Positions 10,775 through 21,918 are shown, counted from the stretch's first letter. The stretch: 23,307 nt of DNA from Pelargonium nanum (GCA_036897485.1 JAYMTF010001459.1:1-23307), one strand, 5' to 3'. The notes: generated from the letters alone by a model not told the origin. Translations and numbers: made by a program.

Positions 10775-13700
10775 TTACTTGTCCGTCGCAACTGTGTCAG
10801 CATTTGATTCAAGGTACTGCTCATACAGAGAGCGGTAATTTGCCGGAACATAATCCTTGAACCTGTTAAGAAAAACAACGGCAACAAGTTCACATCAGTC
10901 ATCACAATCACCAAGAACTACACTAAGAATCACATATTATCAGAAATGTCCAGACTTTTACTTGCATCACATGATTTACTTTCACCTATAATGTAAACGG
11001 AAAATGATACCTTGTAAGGAGAGGAAGCCTCTCTCGTCCAGAGAATAATCTAGCAATTGACTGAAAAATTTGACCTATTTTTACAGCTTTGGACCTCAGT
11101 GCCTTAATAAGATTCACAAATTCTATATACTCTGACGCACTAAGTTTCTCTTTAACCTGCAAAGTGCAAGGCATAGATCAATAGGATATCCTCAATCTCA
11201 AGTTTATTAACAATGCAGAAAGAAAAAAAATCATACTGTGAGGCCATGACGTGGAATTAGTTTGAAAGAAATCAGTGCAAATTCAAAGGGAGAACAATTC
11301 CCTAGGAAATGTATCAATGGGGGATCAACTAGTATAGGTCACAGAGGACCCGCCCAAACCAAACCAACTCTGATACTATGTTAAACTTGATTCCAACCCA
11401 AAAGCTTAAACTAGCAGGTGGAGGGCCCAACTAGTATATCAAGTGGCGACGGTTTTCACATTCTTTCGATGTGGGATACATTAACACTATGAAAACTCCA
11501 TCCACACCCTAAAAAGATGAGACAGTAACTCCAAAAAGATGTTCCAAATATGCACGTCATTAATCGTAATATAGACCCCCCTTTCGACAGCCCAATGTTC
11601 TCAGGAGGTTTCATTATAATACTACCATTTCTCAAATATCTCCAATGATAAATCTCCTTGGGATATTTGTTTCAAGATTTATGAAATATTCCTAATTACA
11701 TACCAATTTGATTTTGAGCATCAACTGGCAGAACCTATTGTTATAGTGCATCAAAGTTGAGATACTTAGGAAAGGAGAAGCAACTCAACCTACCTATGGG
11801 CCAAGAAAAATATAAATAGAAGAGAATTTGAATTGATGTGAGTGTGGTATAAGACATAACTTATAAGTTTTGTCATCTGGCATGCTGTTCTCTCTGAAAG
11901 GTTCAGAAAGGTTGGCAATTGGTGCATGTTTAAAAATCTAATTATGAAAACAAAAAAGAAAAGACGACCAACTTTTTCCAAATTTATAATATGTATATTA
12001 AAAACAAGTACTAATAATGACCACGTTTAGTAAATCAAGTTACCTGATTTAGGAAAGCTGACCCTATTGTTTCCTTGTCACCAGAAGAAACAGGACCCGG
12101 ACCCGGACCCAATCGAATAGCCTTGTTTTTCTGACCGACATAATGATCATCCTTTTCTTGTGCTGTACCATCATTTCCAGGCAACGATGATGAACTGATA
12201 TCAGTGATTGGCATGCTTTGACTATCAAATATATCTGATCTTTCATGTTTACTGGACTTGTAGGAGAACGAAAGGTCATCCAACCGTGACATTTTGGAAA
12301 CAGATGGATGATCTTGAGAAGCTTTAATACATGGTTTTGCATCATGCCCTAATCCCATTATTTTATGCTTCTTTGAAGAACAAGATGCCATCGGATCACT
12401 GCCTCTGGGTTTTTCATCTATTAAGGTATTATCAGTCAAATCAATTATTTCACGTTTCGGATATTGCATACTTTCCCTGCCACGAACTAGCAGCCTTTTT
12501 TTATGGAGAAATAGATCATTTGAACACTTCTGTAGTAACGTATCATCCTTCTTGTAAGGATTAAGAGATGATCGATTAGCAGGAAGTATTTCTCCCAACT
12601 GGCTAGAAATGTTACTTCTTTTAAATTCAAGTATAGAAGATAGTGACTTTCCTGCAAAATCTTGACCCATTTGCAAAGTCTGCATATACGGATCGCAAAG
12701 AGATAAATAAACAATAATATGCTTTATGTAGTAAGAGTATGCCCTACAAAAACAGTTGAAGATTACCTGAGATATAGATTTCTCTTGATTGAATTTGTCT
12801 GTAAGTTGCATGGTTTTCATCTCTTGTATATTCCCTGTATAAAGAAATTTTCCATTAACTGCAGCATAACTAGGTTGCTTTTGCTATGGAACTTGTGGCA
12901 GTAAAAAATTACAATTATGCATATCGGCAATAGAAATAGTACATAGCCAAATCTGGTAAGAATTAGTAACAAAGAAAAGCTGTTAGTTTACAGAATATAT
13001 GTTATTTTAGCCTAAGCTACAAACAGAAGCTTTCACATGACTTTCCCATTACAGTAAAAAGTAAGGTACTCGTACGAAACAGGTTACTTTTGGCTAGGTC
13101 TTTATCCCTGTTTCACTCAAAAATTTAATTTTGCAAAAATGTTTTCAAGCAATAAGATGGTGCTTCCTACTTGAAAATCAGAGTTTGAGACGACAAAGCA
13201 GAGCATGAAAGGTCTAGCAACCTATTGACTACAGTAAACTGTGACGTGAATGCAGTGGGAGTTGAGCACTTCTTTTTTAGGATTACATCAAATCAATTTC
13301 TCAATGCCAAATGCAATTTCTCAATAATCAGTGGTGCCGTGATTGTGAATGTACAAATTTAACTTTTGTATAATCATTTGCCATATATCAATACTTCCAT
13401 GAGAACTTCAAAAGTCAGCGCACACACAAAAGCTTAAAAAAAATCACATAACAATTTTAGCTAAATCAGGGTACCAAATAATTGATAACCATGACACAAA
13501 TTATCTTTTAAGTTTTAGCAAGAAGATACTCCACCTTTGTCTTTGATTTGATTTTGCTTTGTAGGACCACGAGATCCTCCATCTCGGAAAAAACGTGTTA
13601 ATGTAAACACTACATCGCCAAATTTGGAGTAACACTGCACAGTTAGATACCGGTAAGCATGGGAGCTTTGTAGGCAAAAATGTTTAGGCAAAGCAACAAA

Positions 13701-16700
13701 AGTTACCTTGATATGAGGCTGTATCCAAAGTGATATCTGGGACTGACGATTTGAATGCGCAAATCTGTTATAATTTAAACAATGATGTGAAATAAATAGC
13801 ATATACATCAACAAATATAGTTCAATGTTGACATAACTTGGGCAGATCAGTGAGGGAAAGAATTATGAAGGTCCTCACACTAACATGTGTAAAATAATTC
13901 CGACTACCAATCAATTGCACCCCCATTCCATTAAAAGTACAAAAATCTTTCAAGAGAGAATGTGTGAGTGTGGATGGACAAAGATAGAGGGAGAGAGTGA
14001 ATTCAGAGTATAAACAAATGGAGAGAGAGATATCATATCAGAATCTTGCCCATATACTACATAACTAGGTCTATAACAACCAAAGATAGCAGATAACGGA
14101 GATTATCAGTTATCTGAAAGGAGAAAGCCTTCCAAAATTTAGCTTTGGACTTCAATTTAGTTTGATTTTCAAATGATCTATCATGCACATTTCACAAAAC
14201 TTACGGGATTAGGGATGAAACATGAATTTTATTCACAAAATATTTATATTTAACACCAGCTTAAATCCTACAATTGCTCCAGACTGATACAATCAAACTA
14301 TAGAATTTGCACAATATAGACTATATAGTTAGGGGAAAGGGTAAATGTGAAGACGTACCAACCTAACTAAGCAAATGACATCAAGATCCCACACTTATGC
14401 TAATATTAATTGAGTAACAAAATAATGTTAATGTTCCTGAGCGAAAGTTGGGGAGCAACGAAAAAGGTATTTACAATTTTTATGCCACGCTTATGCCAAT
14501 TAGTGAAGTTTAACAAACTAATAATTAAGAAAACAACCTTTCATCACAAAAAATAATTGCCCCATAATCATGACGGTGACGGATTACACGGCCAACAGCT
14601 TGATTAACAGCCCGTGATGCTTGTTGATTATACCACTCTTCACCAGTTAGAACCTGCAACATCAGCATCTAGTTAGATAGGCATGAATATCATGATGGAA
14701 CTTATAGTGACTTTGCATCAAGCAATTCAAGTACTACTGCAACATCAGCATCTAATATCATAGGTAAGAAATGATGGAATTTAGAGTGCCTTCGCATAAA
14801 GCAATGAAGGTATTACCTTACATTGTCCCCGCTGTGACAATGCCTGTTGATCCAGATACTCACGTTTCAGACGAACCTGTCAGGCATCATATTAAAAATA
14901 TGCTAATGAAGTGCTAGCAGTACACAGCTAACACATACTAAAGAGAGTAAGAGAACTAAAGAATCTCAAAGAAAGCACTGAAGGTTTCCAACAAAGAAAA
15001 TAGTGGATACAAGTTTGGAAACTATGCAGACTGCTGAATGGATTTCTACTCCAGCATAACATAAACATTATCTTTTTTTTTTTTTGAGCACAACATAAAC
15101 ATTATCTTTGGTACGAAGAAAAACAGAATTAACAAGAAAACAAAAATAAGAGAAAAAAATACGAAACCTTGGGATCAGTTCTTGTGGCAAATGGCATACC
15201 AGTGACAATTACAGCTCTCCCTGCATGGTCAGCAAAATCTAACCCTTCACTAACCTGGGTAAATCAGTAACAATTAACCAATATAGATAATCTTGAACTT
15301 CACAATTAATGTTATAGGCATAGGCTACACATTCACACGTTGGCTTTGAAGTAAATAATAATAAAAATTAAAAAATGAAAGAAAATAGGAGGATGAAGAA
15401 CATAAAATGTATAAAAGAAGTGGACTCAACATGAGGACAATAAGTAATGTAAGCCAGATAATGAACCCACCCTTCTCCCTTACTAATATAGTATAAATAG
15501 ATATATAAGGAACTTGAAAAACTACCATGAACAATATGATAATTGCAACTGCTTTAGTTCCATCTTTATCAGACAATGCAACATAAAAAGAAAATTTTGA
15601 GAAAGCAGAAAATGCAACGCGTGCAAGTGAGTATGAAGCCGCACCTTGCCACGACAAACAGCAAAAAATACTGCACCAGAAGTTGAGGTATCCTTCAGTT
15701 TAGCCATATAATCCTGCCAAAAGATTAAACTAGATGGCCCATCAGAAGTGAAGACATTGTAGTGAGAACTAGAAAAATCATTGATTGGATTCACCACAAG
15801 AGTAAATTACCTCAATTGACTGAAGAAACAAAGAAGATTGCCTTGGTTCTACAACAGGTTGTTTATGCTTGCAGATTCTTTCCCATATAGTTTTAGATTC
15901 TGCTGAATTTACATTACTCTGCAAAAATAGAACTCTTAATAGTCAAAAGATAAAACCAAGTCTCAACTATCCAATTATTGACTTTGATTAATTACCCCGT
16001 TCTTCCAGCATCCAATGCACTGGTCCAAAAGGTAGTACGACGGAAAGAATACAAGCAAACCATCCGGCACAATCCGAGCAAAATTAACTGGAACATAATA
16101 TTCAAGAAGATCAGGATTTCAGGCAAAATGGCAAATATACAAGAATGAAAGGGCTACTCTACTGAACTGGACATTGTTTAAACAGTAAAGCTAAGAGATG
16201 AGTGCTTTGTTACAATTTCATAGACAGGTTCGAAGAAGTAAATGATGAGCATAATAGATTTGAAGAAAACACTTCCTGATATTTGTCTGTTTCTGCCCTC
16301 TGCAAACAAACTTCATAAAAGATTGGAGATAGCCTGCCGCTTTCTTTTTGGCTATAAAGCACCTAAGTTTAGAACCAAAGCTACGGTTTCCACTAATATA
16401 AAAATATAAATTTTGCAAAACGAAAAAGAAAAAAAAAAACTCATTTCTCCTTTCCAATTATTGATATGAATGCTCTAAAATAGTGGCCTGATTATGGCAA
16501 CTTCAGTATTTGCTTATAAATGTATGGCTTACCAATAGCATTGCCGAGTTCTTGCTTGTATTCCAAAGAATCTCGATTTCGGAATGATGAATTGAAAGCG
16601 CAGCCAGATGGACCAGATGGCACAACTCCAGCCCATATCTGATTTGGAGATATAACATGAGGGTTCTCCAACCGAATAGGAAACTCTCTAATGATGCCAG

Positions 16701-19700
16701 GCAAACAATCTAGTTTAGCAATATTAATTTATCAAATGAACAGATGTTAGGTGTCAAAAACGATCAGCATGACTTACAATTTTAGTTCTTGTGCAAATGA
16801 ATCCATTGGAGACAATGTGCCCGATGTTAATATTACTGAGCCAACACCCTTCTTGGAAAACTCTTCCATGGCAATTCCTGGATTGAAACACCACCAACTG
16901 AATGTCCTAGATGCCTTATCTGTACAATCACGACAACAGAGATATAAAATGATACTAGTACATGAATTTGTATACCCAATAAGACTAACTAGGTTCTGCA
17001 AGCCTAAAAGAACAAGACCAGCCAATCATCATCTCTTCTATCACTTGAGTGAAGGACCAACTCAACTCTAAAAACTTAAGCTGATCGTTGAAAACCCAAT
17101 ATTAACTTTATACTTTAACATGCCCCCTCATGTGCTGATTATCGTTTTGCCCATGTCTTCTTCTTGCCTTGTGCTAGAATTTAACATTTTTTTCTTAATC
17201 AGAGTGGCCGCGGGACGCGAACTTGTGACCCCTAGGTCAATATTAACTACTCAAACAACTTACTAAGCTAACCAAATATTTACTTTAATAATCGGCATAA
17301 AAAGTATCAAACTACCTTTAAAGGTATCTGCAGTGCTTGAGGCAACTTCCTGCACATGAACCTTCAATAGACAGAAAAGAAATTTCTGTTTCAGACTAGT
17401 CCATCTGTACATAATAAAAACAAAATATAGAAACGCACATTCTAAAAATAACAACACTAACAAGATTAGCAATAAAGCTTCAAGCATTCAGACTTGATTA
17501 TAACACTAACAAATGAATAGAAAGTTTAAACTCACTTTATAGTATTGTGAATTGCTACCATCTTTGAAGATCATTTTAAGGATGTCATTCATGGTTTCCA
17601 GCCTACATCCATTGTTCTTTGTTTGCTGGAGCTTTTCTTCTTCAAGAAGCACGACAGCATCCTCAATTGTTTCTATAAGCTTAGAGGAAGTTTTGTGTGT
17701 AATGTTCAGATCAGCAAGTAGTTCATAGATATAAGGCCCAGGCTTTGTAAAACCCAATTCTTTAGACTGGATAGGAATATCAGCAATTCGCTTCTCTAGC
17801 TTCAAAAGAAGCGCTGCAAGGTAGATATTATCAACTCAGAAAGAAGTAGGACTAAATATTGATGTGATTTAGATGCATGCCAAAGTTAACCGAACACTAA
17901 TATAACATTACATCCATAGGAGTAAACTTCTCCAAAAAAACTATATATGTTGTAAGAAAGCCAGGTCCTTCACAAAACAATAAGAATTAGCAAAACATGT
18001 AGTCATCCTTATGTTAGGACCATAGGAGGACAATGTTATATACTTCCACTATCTGATCTGACACCCTTGAACAAATTCTAAAGTTCAAGTTTACCTCTAA
18101 GAATAGCAAAATTGTCTGGGTTCCTTGATTTGTCACTTGAAATTTCCCTCCGTTCAACACAAAGGTCAATGCAATTTTTGGCTTCAGAAATGCAAGCTGT
18201 TAGAAGCCCAGAATGCAAGTCAAATGAGGCTGCATCGGCACAAAGGCCTTCCTGCACTCGTAGGAGTCACCAATGTATTTCTTAGCATAAAAAAAGGTTA
18301 TGCGTGGATAAGCAGATATTTACAGGGAAAGAAAAATGGCATTTATCCACACCAGATTGTGAGCTTCATCAAATATGAGTATACTGTTGTCCCACTGGAG
18401 GTTCAGAGATTTCCTAAATGCAGGATCAATTAAGTAGTTGTAAGGTGCGAACATAATATCAACGACCTTGTGGAGTTCTCGTGATAGATAATAAGGACAC
18501 CTGCAAAAAATAAGTATCATCTAAGACAGCAATCAAGCATAGCCTTCATGATGAATAATGGACATGGTGTTTTCAACAAGAGAACTGTGCTGAAGTATGT
18601 AGAGATTTATTAGCATAAACAAACGCCATCAGCGAAAGAACTTACGCCCCACAACTTCTTCCAATGTTGACCAAGTCCTCTATGTCAACAGGATCATCTC
18701 CAAGACCAGGATTAACCTTCACATATTCTACAACAAAACACACAAAACCTAGAAGTTAAATTTTGCCAAAAAAATTACCAGTTTTGTCAAAACATCAGTC
18801 AAACTACTAAGCAAGTGAGATGAGCTCTAGAACTAAATCTGCTCTGCTGCCATATTTAGTATTTTGCCAAAAAAAATTACCAGTTTTATGAGGACAAACA
18901 GCACAAAAAAATAATATATCTCCATTAGTATAAATGCTAAATATGTGAGTTCTAATGCATAGAATAGGAAGATATGAGCACAAAAGTCAAAAGGTTTACC
19001 AGTAGCACGAGGAAAATGGGAACAATGATGCTTGAAACGCTTCCTGCATAGAGAACGACATGCATTTGTCTGTGCCTTCCCACGGAGTAAACTAACTTTT
19101 TCATGAATGCACAGTTGTTCCCGAGATCCTAATACTACCATTTTGGGCCTGCACACTCTTACATTAAGCATATTAAAATTCTGAAAAGTTACAAAAGCAA
19201 AAAATTGGTCCAGGAATGAGAATCCCCGATCCATTCTCATTATCAAAATATCATAATTCCAAACACGATGAATGAGAATATCATTCTTGAATAAAAATCG
19301 TAATCCAAACTTTAACTTAGTTCACAAGCAAAACTATCATGTAATATAGATTATTTAAGAAACACATACAAACAAGCCCAAATCTCAAGAACATGATTTC
19401 CCAGGGGAAAATTCTTCAGAGACCTAAAATATGGATTTATGTTCACATCATATGGCAACAGAAAATTGGACATCATCTATGACAAACAATAATTGGGCAT
19501 CTGCAATCTGTTTTCAGTTACCTTTACATTCCATACAATAGATAGATGAGGGTTTGTTGTGTGGTAATGCTAACAATTGTATATCTATACATCTACGGCT
19601 CATTTATGTTGATATGTGATACCAATGTATATACCAAAATTTGCATCATTTAAAAGGTACACTTCTTAAAAATTTGTTTTTATCCAACTAACTGGTATGT

Positions 19701-21554
19701 TAAACCACAGATGGTATTAAATTGTCTGTTTACAGAAATTTAATTCAATTTCAATGCATGATAATATGTAGGTTTACTACCTCTTGACATTGAAGGTGGT
19801 TTGAAGAGGCAAACAGAACAAAAACAAAGGAATCCTTAAGTCAGTCCACTGAGGAAGCCAAGAGCACATAATATTAAACATAAAAAAATTAAATTCAGTC
19901 AGTAGTTACCTACTGTGAACACTTGTATTATGTAACATTCCCATCAATACATGTTAATTCCACTTTGATACTGAGCATCAATACTAGTAACAGTAAAGCA
20001 AAAAATCGATAGACAGAGATATTCAAAAGCTAACACAAGGTGACAGTCAAATCTCAAAACCGCAAAAGAGATCACCCCATGAAAAGTTATGACCTGTAGC
20101 TGCTTCTTTTCAACTCTTGAATCACTTGACGGAGTTGGCTGTGTGTGCGTGAGGTATATACGATGGTTGGAAGATTTGTAGCTGCAGACTGTGATAGTGA
20201 ACCATCAGATTTGCTTCCTGCACTGTTCCTTGCATTCACACCAGTAGAGAATGGACCCAAACTCTTCCTCCAAGCCAGTGTGGCACAAAGGAGACATAGA
20301 GTTTTTCCAGTTCCAGTTGGACTCTCCAACAATGCATTACATTTCTGCCAAGTAAAATACACACAACACTAGATATTCATATCATATGTATGGCAAGTCT
20401 CAGAATATTCAAAATGATTAAATGTTCCAGTGACACTTGGAAGCTCCTAGAAAAATGTAAAACAAATGAATAAATAACTATGTACTTAACTTTGGAAACC
20501 CGAGTTAGCATCAAATATAGAGATCTCAAAACAGTGATCATGATCTGTTGATAGTATCTATTGCTTATGAATAAAAGATACTCCCTTCATCCCAAAATAA
20601 GGGTCCGCTATACTTGAATCAATTGTCCCAATAGTGTCCATATTCCTTTTAATAAGAAAATTATTTTAGGATAGCCAATAATATAACCGCTTGAGTGCTG
20701 GTACAACTAAAGCACATGAGAAGTATAAGGGAGAGTCGAGTACTTGTAATCGTGAATATTAGTAATAAGTCAAATAGAATACTTACTATGGGACAGAGGG
20801 AGTAAAGACGAGCTCTAGTTATCATTCCAAATTCTAAGGAGATATTTAAGCATCCACGGTAGAGAAGAGGCAACAAAAAGAAGTAGTTCTAGAAAGTTTC
20901 TCCAGAAATGGCCTCCAACCAAACCATTTTGGACAACATGGGAAGGAAATATCACAGGAGTAAGCAAGCATGATAGGATGCACTTAATGCAGTGAGTACA
21001 CTAAAGAATCTCTCTGACTTATTTGTATGCCACCCATCACTAGTGAACTATTTTCAACTTGAAAAAAAATGACATTTAAAATACTGATGAATATGAGTTA
21101 TGACATCAATAGAGCAAATCCAAGTTACCCACATCACCTTAAAAGCTGAAAGCAATTTAATGTATTAACAAGCTTCTGATTTGTATAGAGAATCGTTATA
21201 AAAAATGCAATCAATTGGGGATATACTCCCAAAAATACTACTTCAACCAACAAAAGGTCACTTCTTTGAGCCTCTTTAAAGCAATTTACTCCCATTCTTG
21301 ATTCAAATCGAAACACAACCTTAAAAGCGTAACAACACATTTCAAAGCAGATTGGGGAAAAACACTAGCAATATCAATTCCACATAAATGTGATTTCAAT
21401 GTTTAATCTAAACAACATATGGATTCAGAAGCGTGAAGTTCCGAAAACTTACCCCTTGGAGAGCCTGAATGACCTTTTCCATGTAAACGAGCTGGCAATC
21501 ATAGGCCTCGAAAGGGAAATCCACATCGATTCCCAGGATTTTATACGTTGGCAT
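10775..21554 (-). CDS. RTEL1: Regulator of telomere elongation helicase 1 (RTEL1), 22 exons, 1045 aa
   Basis: RTEL1 is an XPD/FANCJ-family Fe-S DNA helicase that unwinds D-loops, T-loops and G-quadruplexes in the nucleus, protecting telomeres and curbing recombination. Minus-strand exons: 21554-21453, 20344-20094, 19148-19000, 18727-18646, 18500-18353, 18251-18095, 17813-17536, 17361-17316, 16919-16778, 16687-16533, 16087-15996, 15918-15811, 15713-15645, 15254-15168, 14876-14817, 14653-14538, 13764-13707, 13634-13535, 12834-12767, 12679-12044, 11156-11011, 10862-10775. All introns are GT-AG and the sum divides by three. Visible motifs: Walker A SPTGTGKT (42-49); [10 protein letters not shown] (motif Ia region); Fe-S cysteines 131, 152, 160 and 196; DEAH box (239-242); [10 protein letters not shown]; motif [16 protein letters not shown] (660-673). 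Residues 757-968 (one 636-nt exon) form a polar linker, and about 969-1040 a harmonin-N-like helical domain. The start ATG gives the conserved plant N terminus ([10 protein letters not shown]). The protein ends just after the harmonin-like domain, with no C-terminal RING. It is divergent from HSP70 and convergent with BRF1. Confidence 0.96.
11330..11486 (-). mobile_element. Second, partial TRIM copy in RTEL1 intron 20
   Basis: On the minus strand, 11486-11379 is a 108-bp terminal repeat starting TGTTAATGTATCCCACATCG and ending TTTAACA. It has the same length and the same ttttgggttgg block as the repeats of the element at 7626-7913. Right after it (11378-11364) is a primer-binding-site-like TAGTATCAGAGTTGG, followed by some internal sequence. 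A second terminal repeat was not found, so it is a broken relic. It lies in the sense direction of RTEL1 within the 887-bp intron 11157-12043. The lower boundary is approximate. Confidence 0.65.
14654..14816 (-). repeat. RTEL1 intron 15 made of two tandem copies of itself
   Basis: The whole 163-bp intron is two imperfect tandem copies, 14654-14736 (83 bp) and 14737-14816 (80 bp). Each starts on the plus strand with ctgcaacatcagcatcta. The copy next to exon 15 runs, on the minus strand, from the real GTAATA donor to its own TTGCAG acceptor and would be a complete 80-nt intron. The copy next to exon 16 keeps the acceptor that is used, but its donor-equivalent end is no longer a GT donor. Splicing to the inner acceptor would put a TAG codon first in frame. 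Confidence 0.85.
15053..15109. repeat. Direct repeat flanking a poly-T run in RTEL1 intron 14
   Basis: aacataaacattatcttt occurs at 15058-15075 and 15092-15109, and the similarity extends to 23 bp with one mismatch. Between the copies lies a run of T followed by a few other bases. This resembles a target-site duplication around a nearly fully 5'-truncated retroposed poly(A) tail on the minus strand. Replication slippage is the alternative. Confidence 0.6.
17183..17277 (-). mobile_element. tRNA-derived SINE remnant in RTEL1 intron 8
   Basis: On the minus strand, from about 17277 downward, there is a box A-like ttagcttagtaag (17260-17272) and a box B-like aagttcgcgtcc (17213-17224) inside the motif ggtcacaagttcgcg. 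An A-rich 3' end follows near 17190. The ggtcacRagttcg arrangement is typical of Au-like plant SINEs. It sits in the 396-bp intron 16920-17315 between two helicase-domain exons. Confidence 0.5.
18760..18887. repeat. 26-bp direct repeat in RTEL1 intron 3
   Basis: attttgccaaaaaaattacc followed by agtttt occurs at 18760-18785 and again, with one more A, at 18861-18887, about 101 bp apart. It lies in the 272-bp intron 18728-18999. It probably reflects a local duplication, with the sequence between the copies largely diverged. Confidence 0.7.
20581..20802. mobile_element. Stowaway MITE (Tc1/mariner group), 222 bp, in RTEL1 intron 1
   Basis: The ends are ctcccttcatcccaaaataa at the left and, reverse-complemented, ctccctctgtcccatagtaa at the right. 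They match the Stowaway consensus CTCCCTCYGTCCCA. The element is flanked by TA at 20579-20580 and TA at 20803-20804, the expected target duplication. Length and AT-rich non-coding interior also fit. It lies in the 1108-bp first intron (20345-21452), with nothing else recognised around it. Confidence 0.9.
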
Positions 21555-21613
21555 TTCAGTTCGTTTCACTTCTGAATCCCAAGAAAGCTACCAAGATCGC
21601 CACTTTCGATTTC

Positions 21614-21652
21614 TCAGGCGAAAAAATTAGGGCTCTGATCGGAGAAACGCAT
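21614..21652 (-). promoter_or_regulatory. Possible upstream ORF (12 codons) in the RTEL1 leader
   Basis: On the minus strand an ATG at 21652-21650 opens MRFSDQSPNFFA and ends at a TGA at 21616-21614, 59 bases before the RTEL1 start codon. Whether it is in the mRNA depends on the transcription start, which I cannot see. Confidence 0.35.
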
Positions 21653-21660
21653 AAACCCTA
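21653..21660 (+). promoter_or_regulatory. Telo-box AAACCCTA in the RTEL1 proximal promoter/leader
   Basis: The sequence AAACCCTA is an exact plant telo-box core. Such motifs are common near transcription starts of replication, ribosomal and other growth genes and usually act together with site II motifs, which are also present here. It lies about 100 bp upstream of the RTEL1 start codon. Confidence 0.6.
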
Positions 21661-21700
21661 GTCAAGAACTCTACTGAAACCGGCTGATGAATGTGGCATT

Positions 21701-21708
21701 TTTCCCGC
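21701..21708 (+). promoter_or_regulatory. Consensus E2F-binding site TTTCCCGC
   Basis: TTTCCCGC matches the E2F consensus TTTSSCGC exactly, about 150 bp upstream of the RTEL1 start codon. E2F sites at this distance typify S-phase genes in plants, which fits a replication and telomere helicase. Binding is inferred, not shown. Confidence 0.6.
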
Positions 21709-21765
21709 CACAATGATACGCAATGGAATTGCGTATGAGCATTTATAGAGTTGTGAAATGCTGAA

Positions 21766-21775
21766 ACGACGTCGT
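21766..21775. promoter_or_regulatory. Palindromic ACGT-core motif ACGACGTCGT
   Basis: A perfect 10-bp palindrome centred on GACGTC, the C-box core recognised by plant bZIP factors. It lies in the shared RTEL1/HSP70 promoter between the E2F site and the site II cluster. The function is inferred only. Confidence 0.4.
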
Positions 21776-21792
21776 GTAGCTTTTAAACATAA

Positions 21793-21862
21793 TGGGCTTT
21801 AGTTGGGCTTTTTATCGGTAAAACAACATTGGGCTTTGGCCCAAATGAAAACAAAGGGCCCA
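21793..21862. promoter_or_regulatory. Cluster of site II (TGGGCY) motifs in the divergent promoter
   Basis: TGGGCT occurs at 21793-21798, 21804-21809 and 21830-21835. GGCCCA (TGGGCC on the minus strand) occurs at 21838-21843 and 21857-21862. A CCAAT is at 21860-21864. TGGGCY clusters bind TCP factors and are typical of growth-linked and bidirectional plant promoters. The cluster is about 240 bp from the RTEL1 start codon and about 215 bp from the likely HSP70 TATA box. Confidence 0.65.
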
Positions 21863-21905
21863 ATGTTGAGAATGTTTATAAAAATAAAATAATAAAAAAC
21901 TTGTG

Positions 21906-21918
21906 GATCTTTCTAGAA
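21906..21918 (+). promoter_or_regulatory. Candidate heat-shock element upstream of the HSP70 gene
   Basis: GATctTTCtaGAA has the 5-bp-spaced nGAAnnTTCnnGAAn arrangement, with two perfect units and one imperfect first unit. A perfect 14-bp palindrome, ctagagatctctag, follows at 21930-21943. The position, about 160 bp before the probable TATA box, is reasonable for an HSE. With only two perfect units it may be weak or fortuitous. Confidence 0.4.

Noticed and set aside
12035-12820. A separate 261-aa gene on the minus strand
   Set aside because: It is RTEL1 exons 19 and 20 read through the short intron between them (12680-12766). The GT-AG sites and phase support splicing within RTEL1.
18833-19246. 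137-aa open frame on the minus strand
   Set aside because: Its middle is RTEL1 exon 3 (19148-19000); the rest is read-through into both flanking introns.
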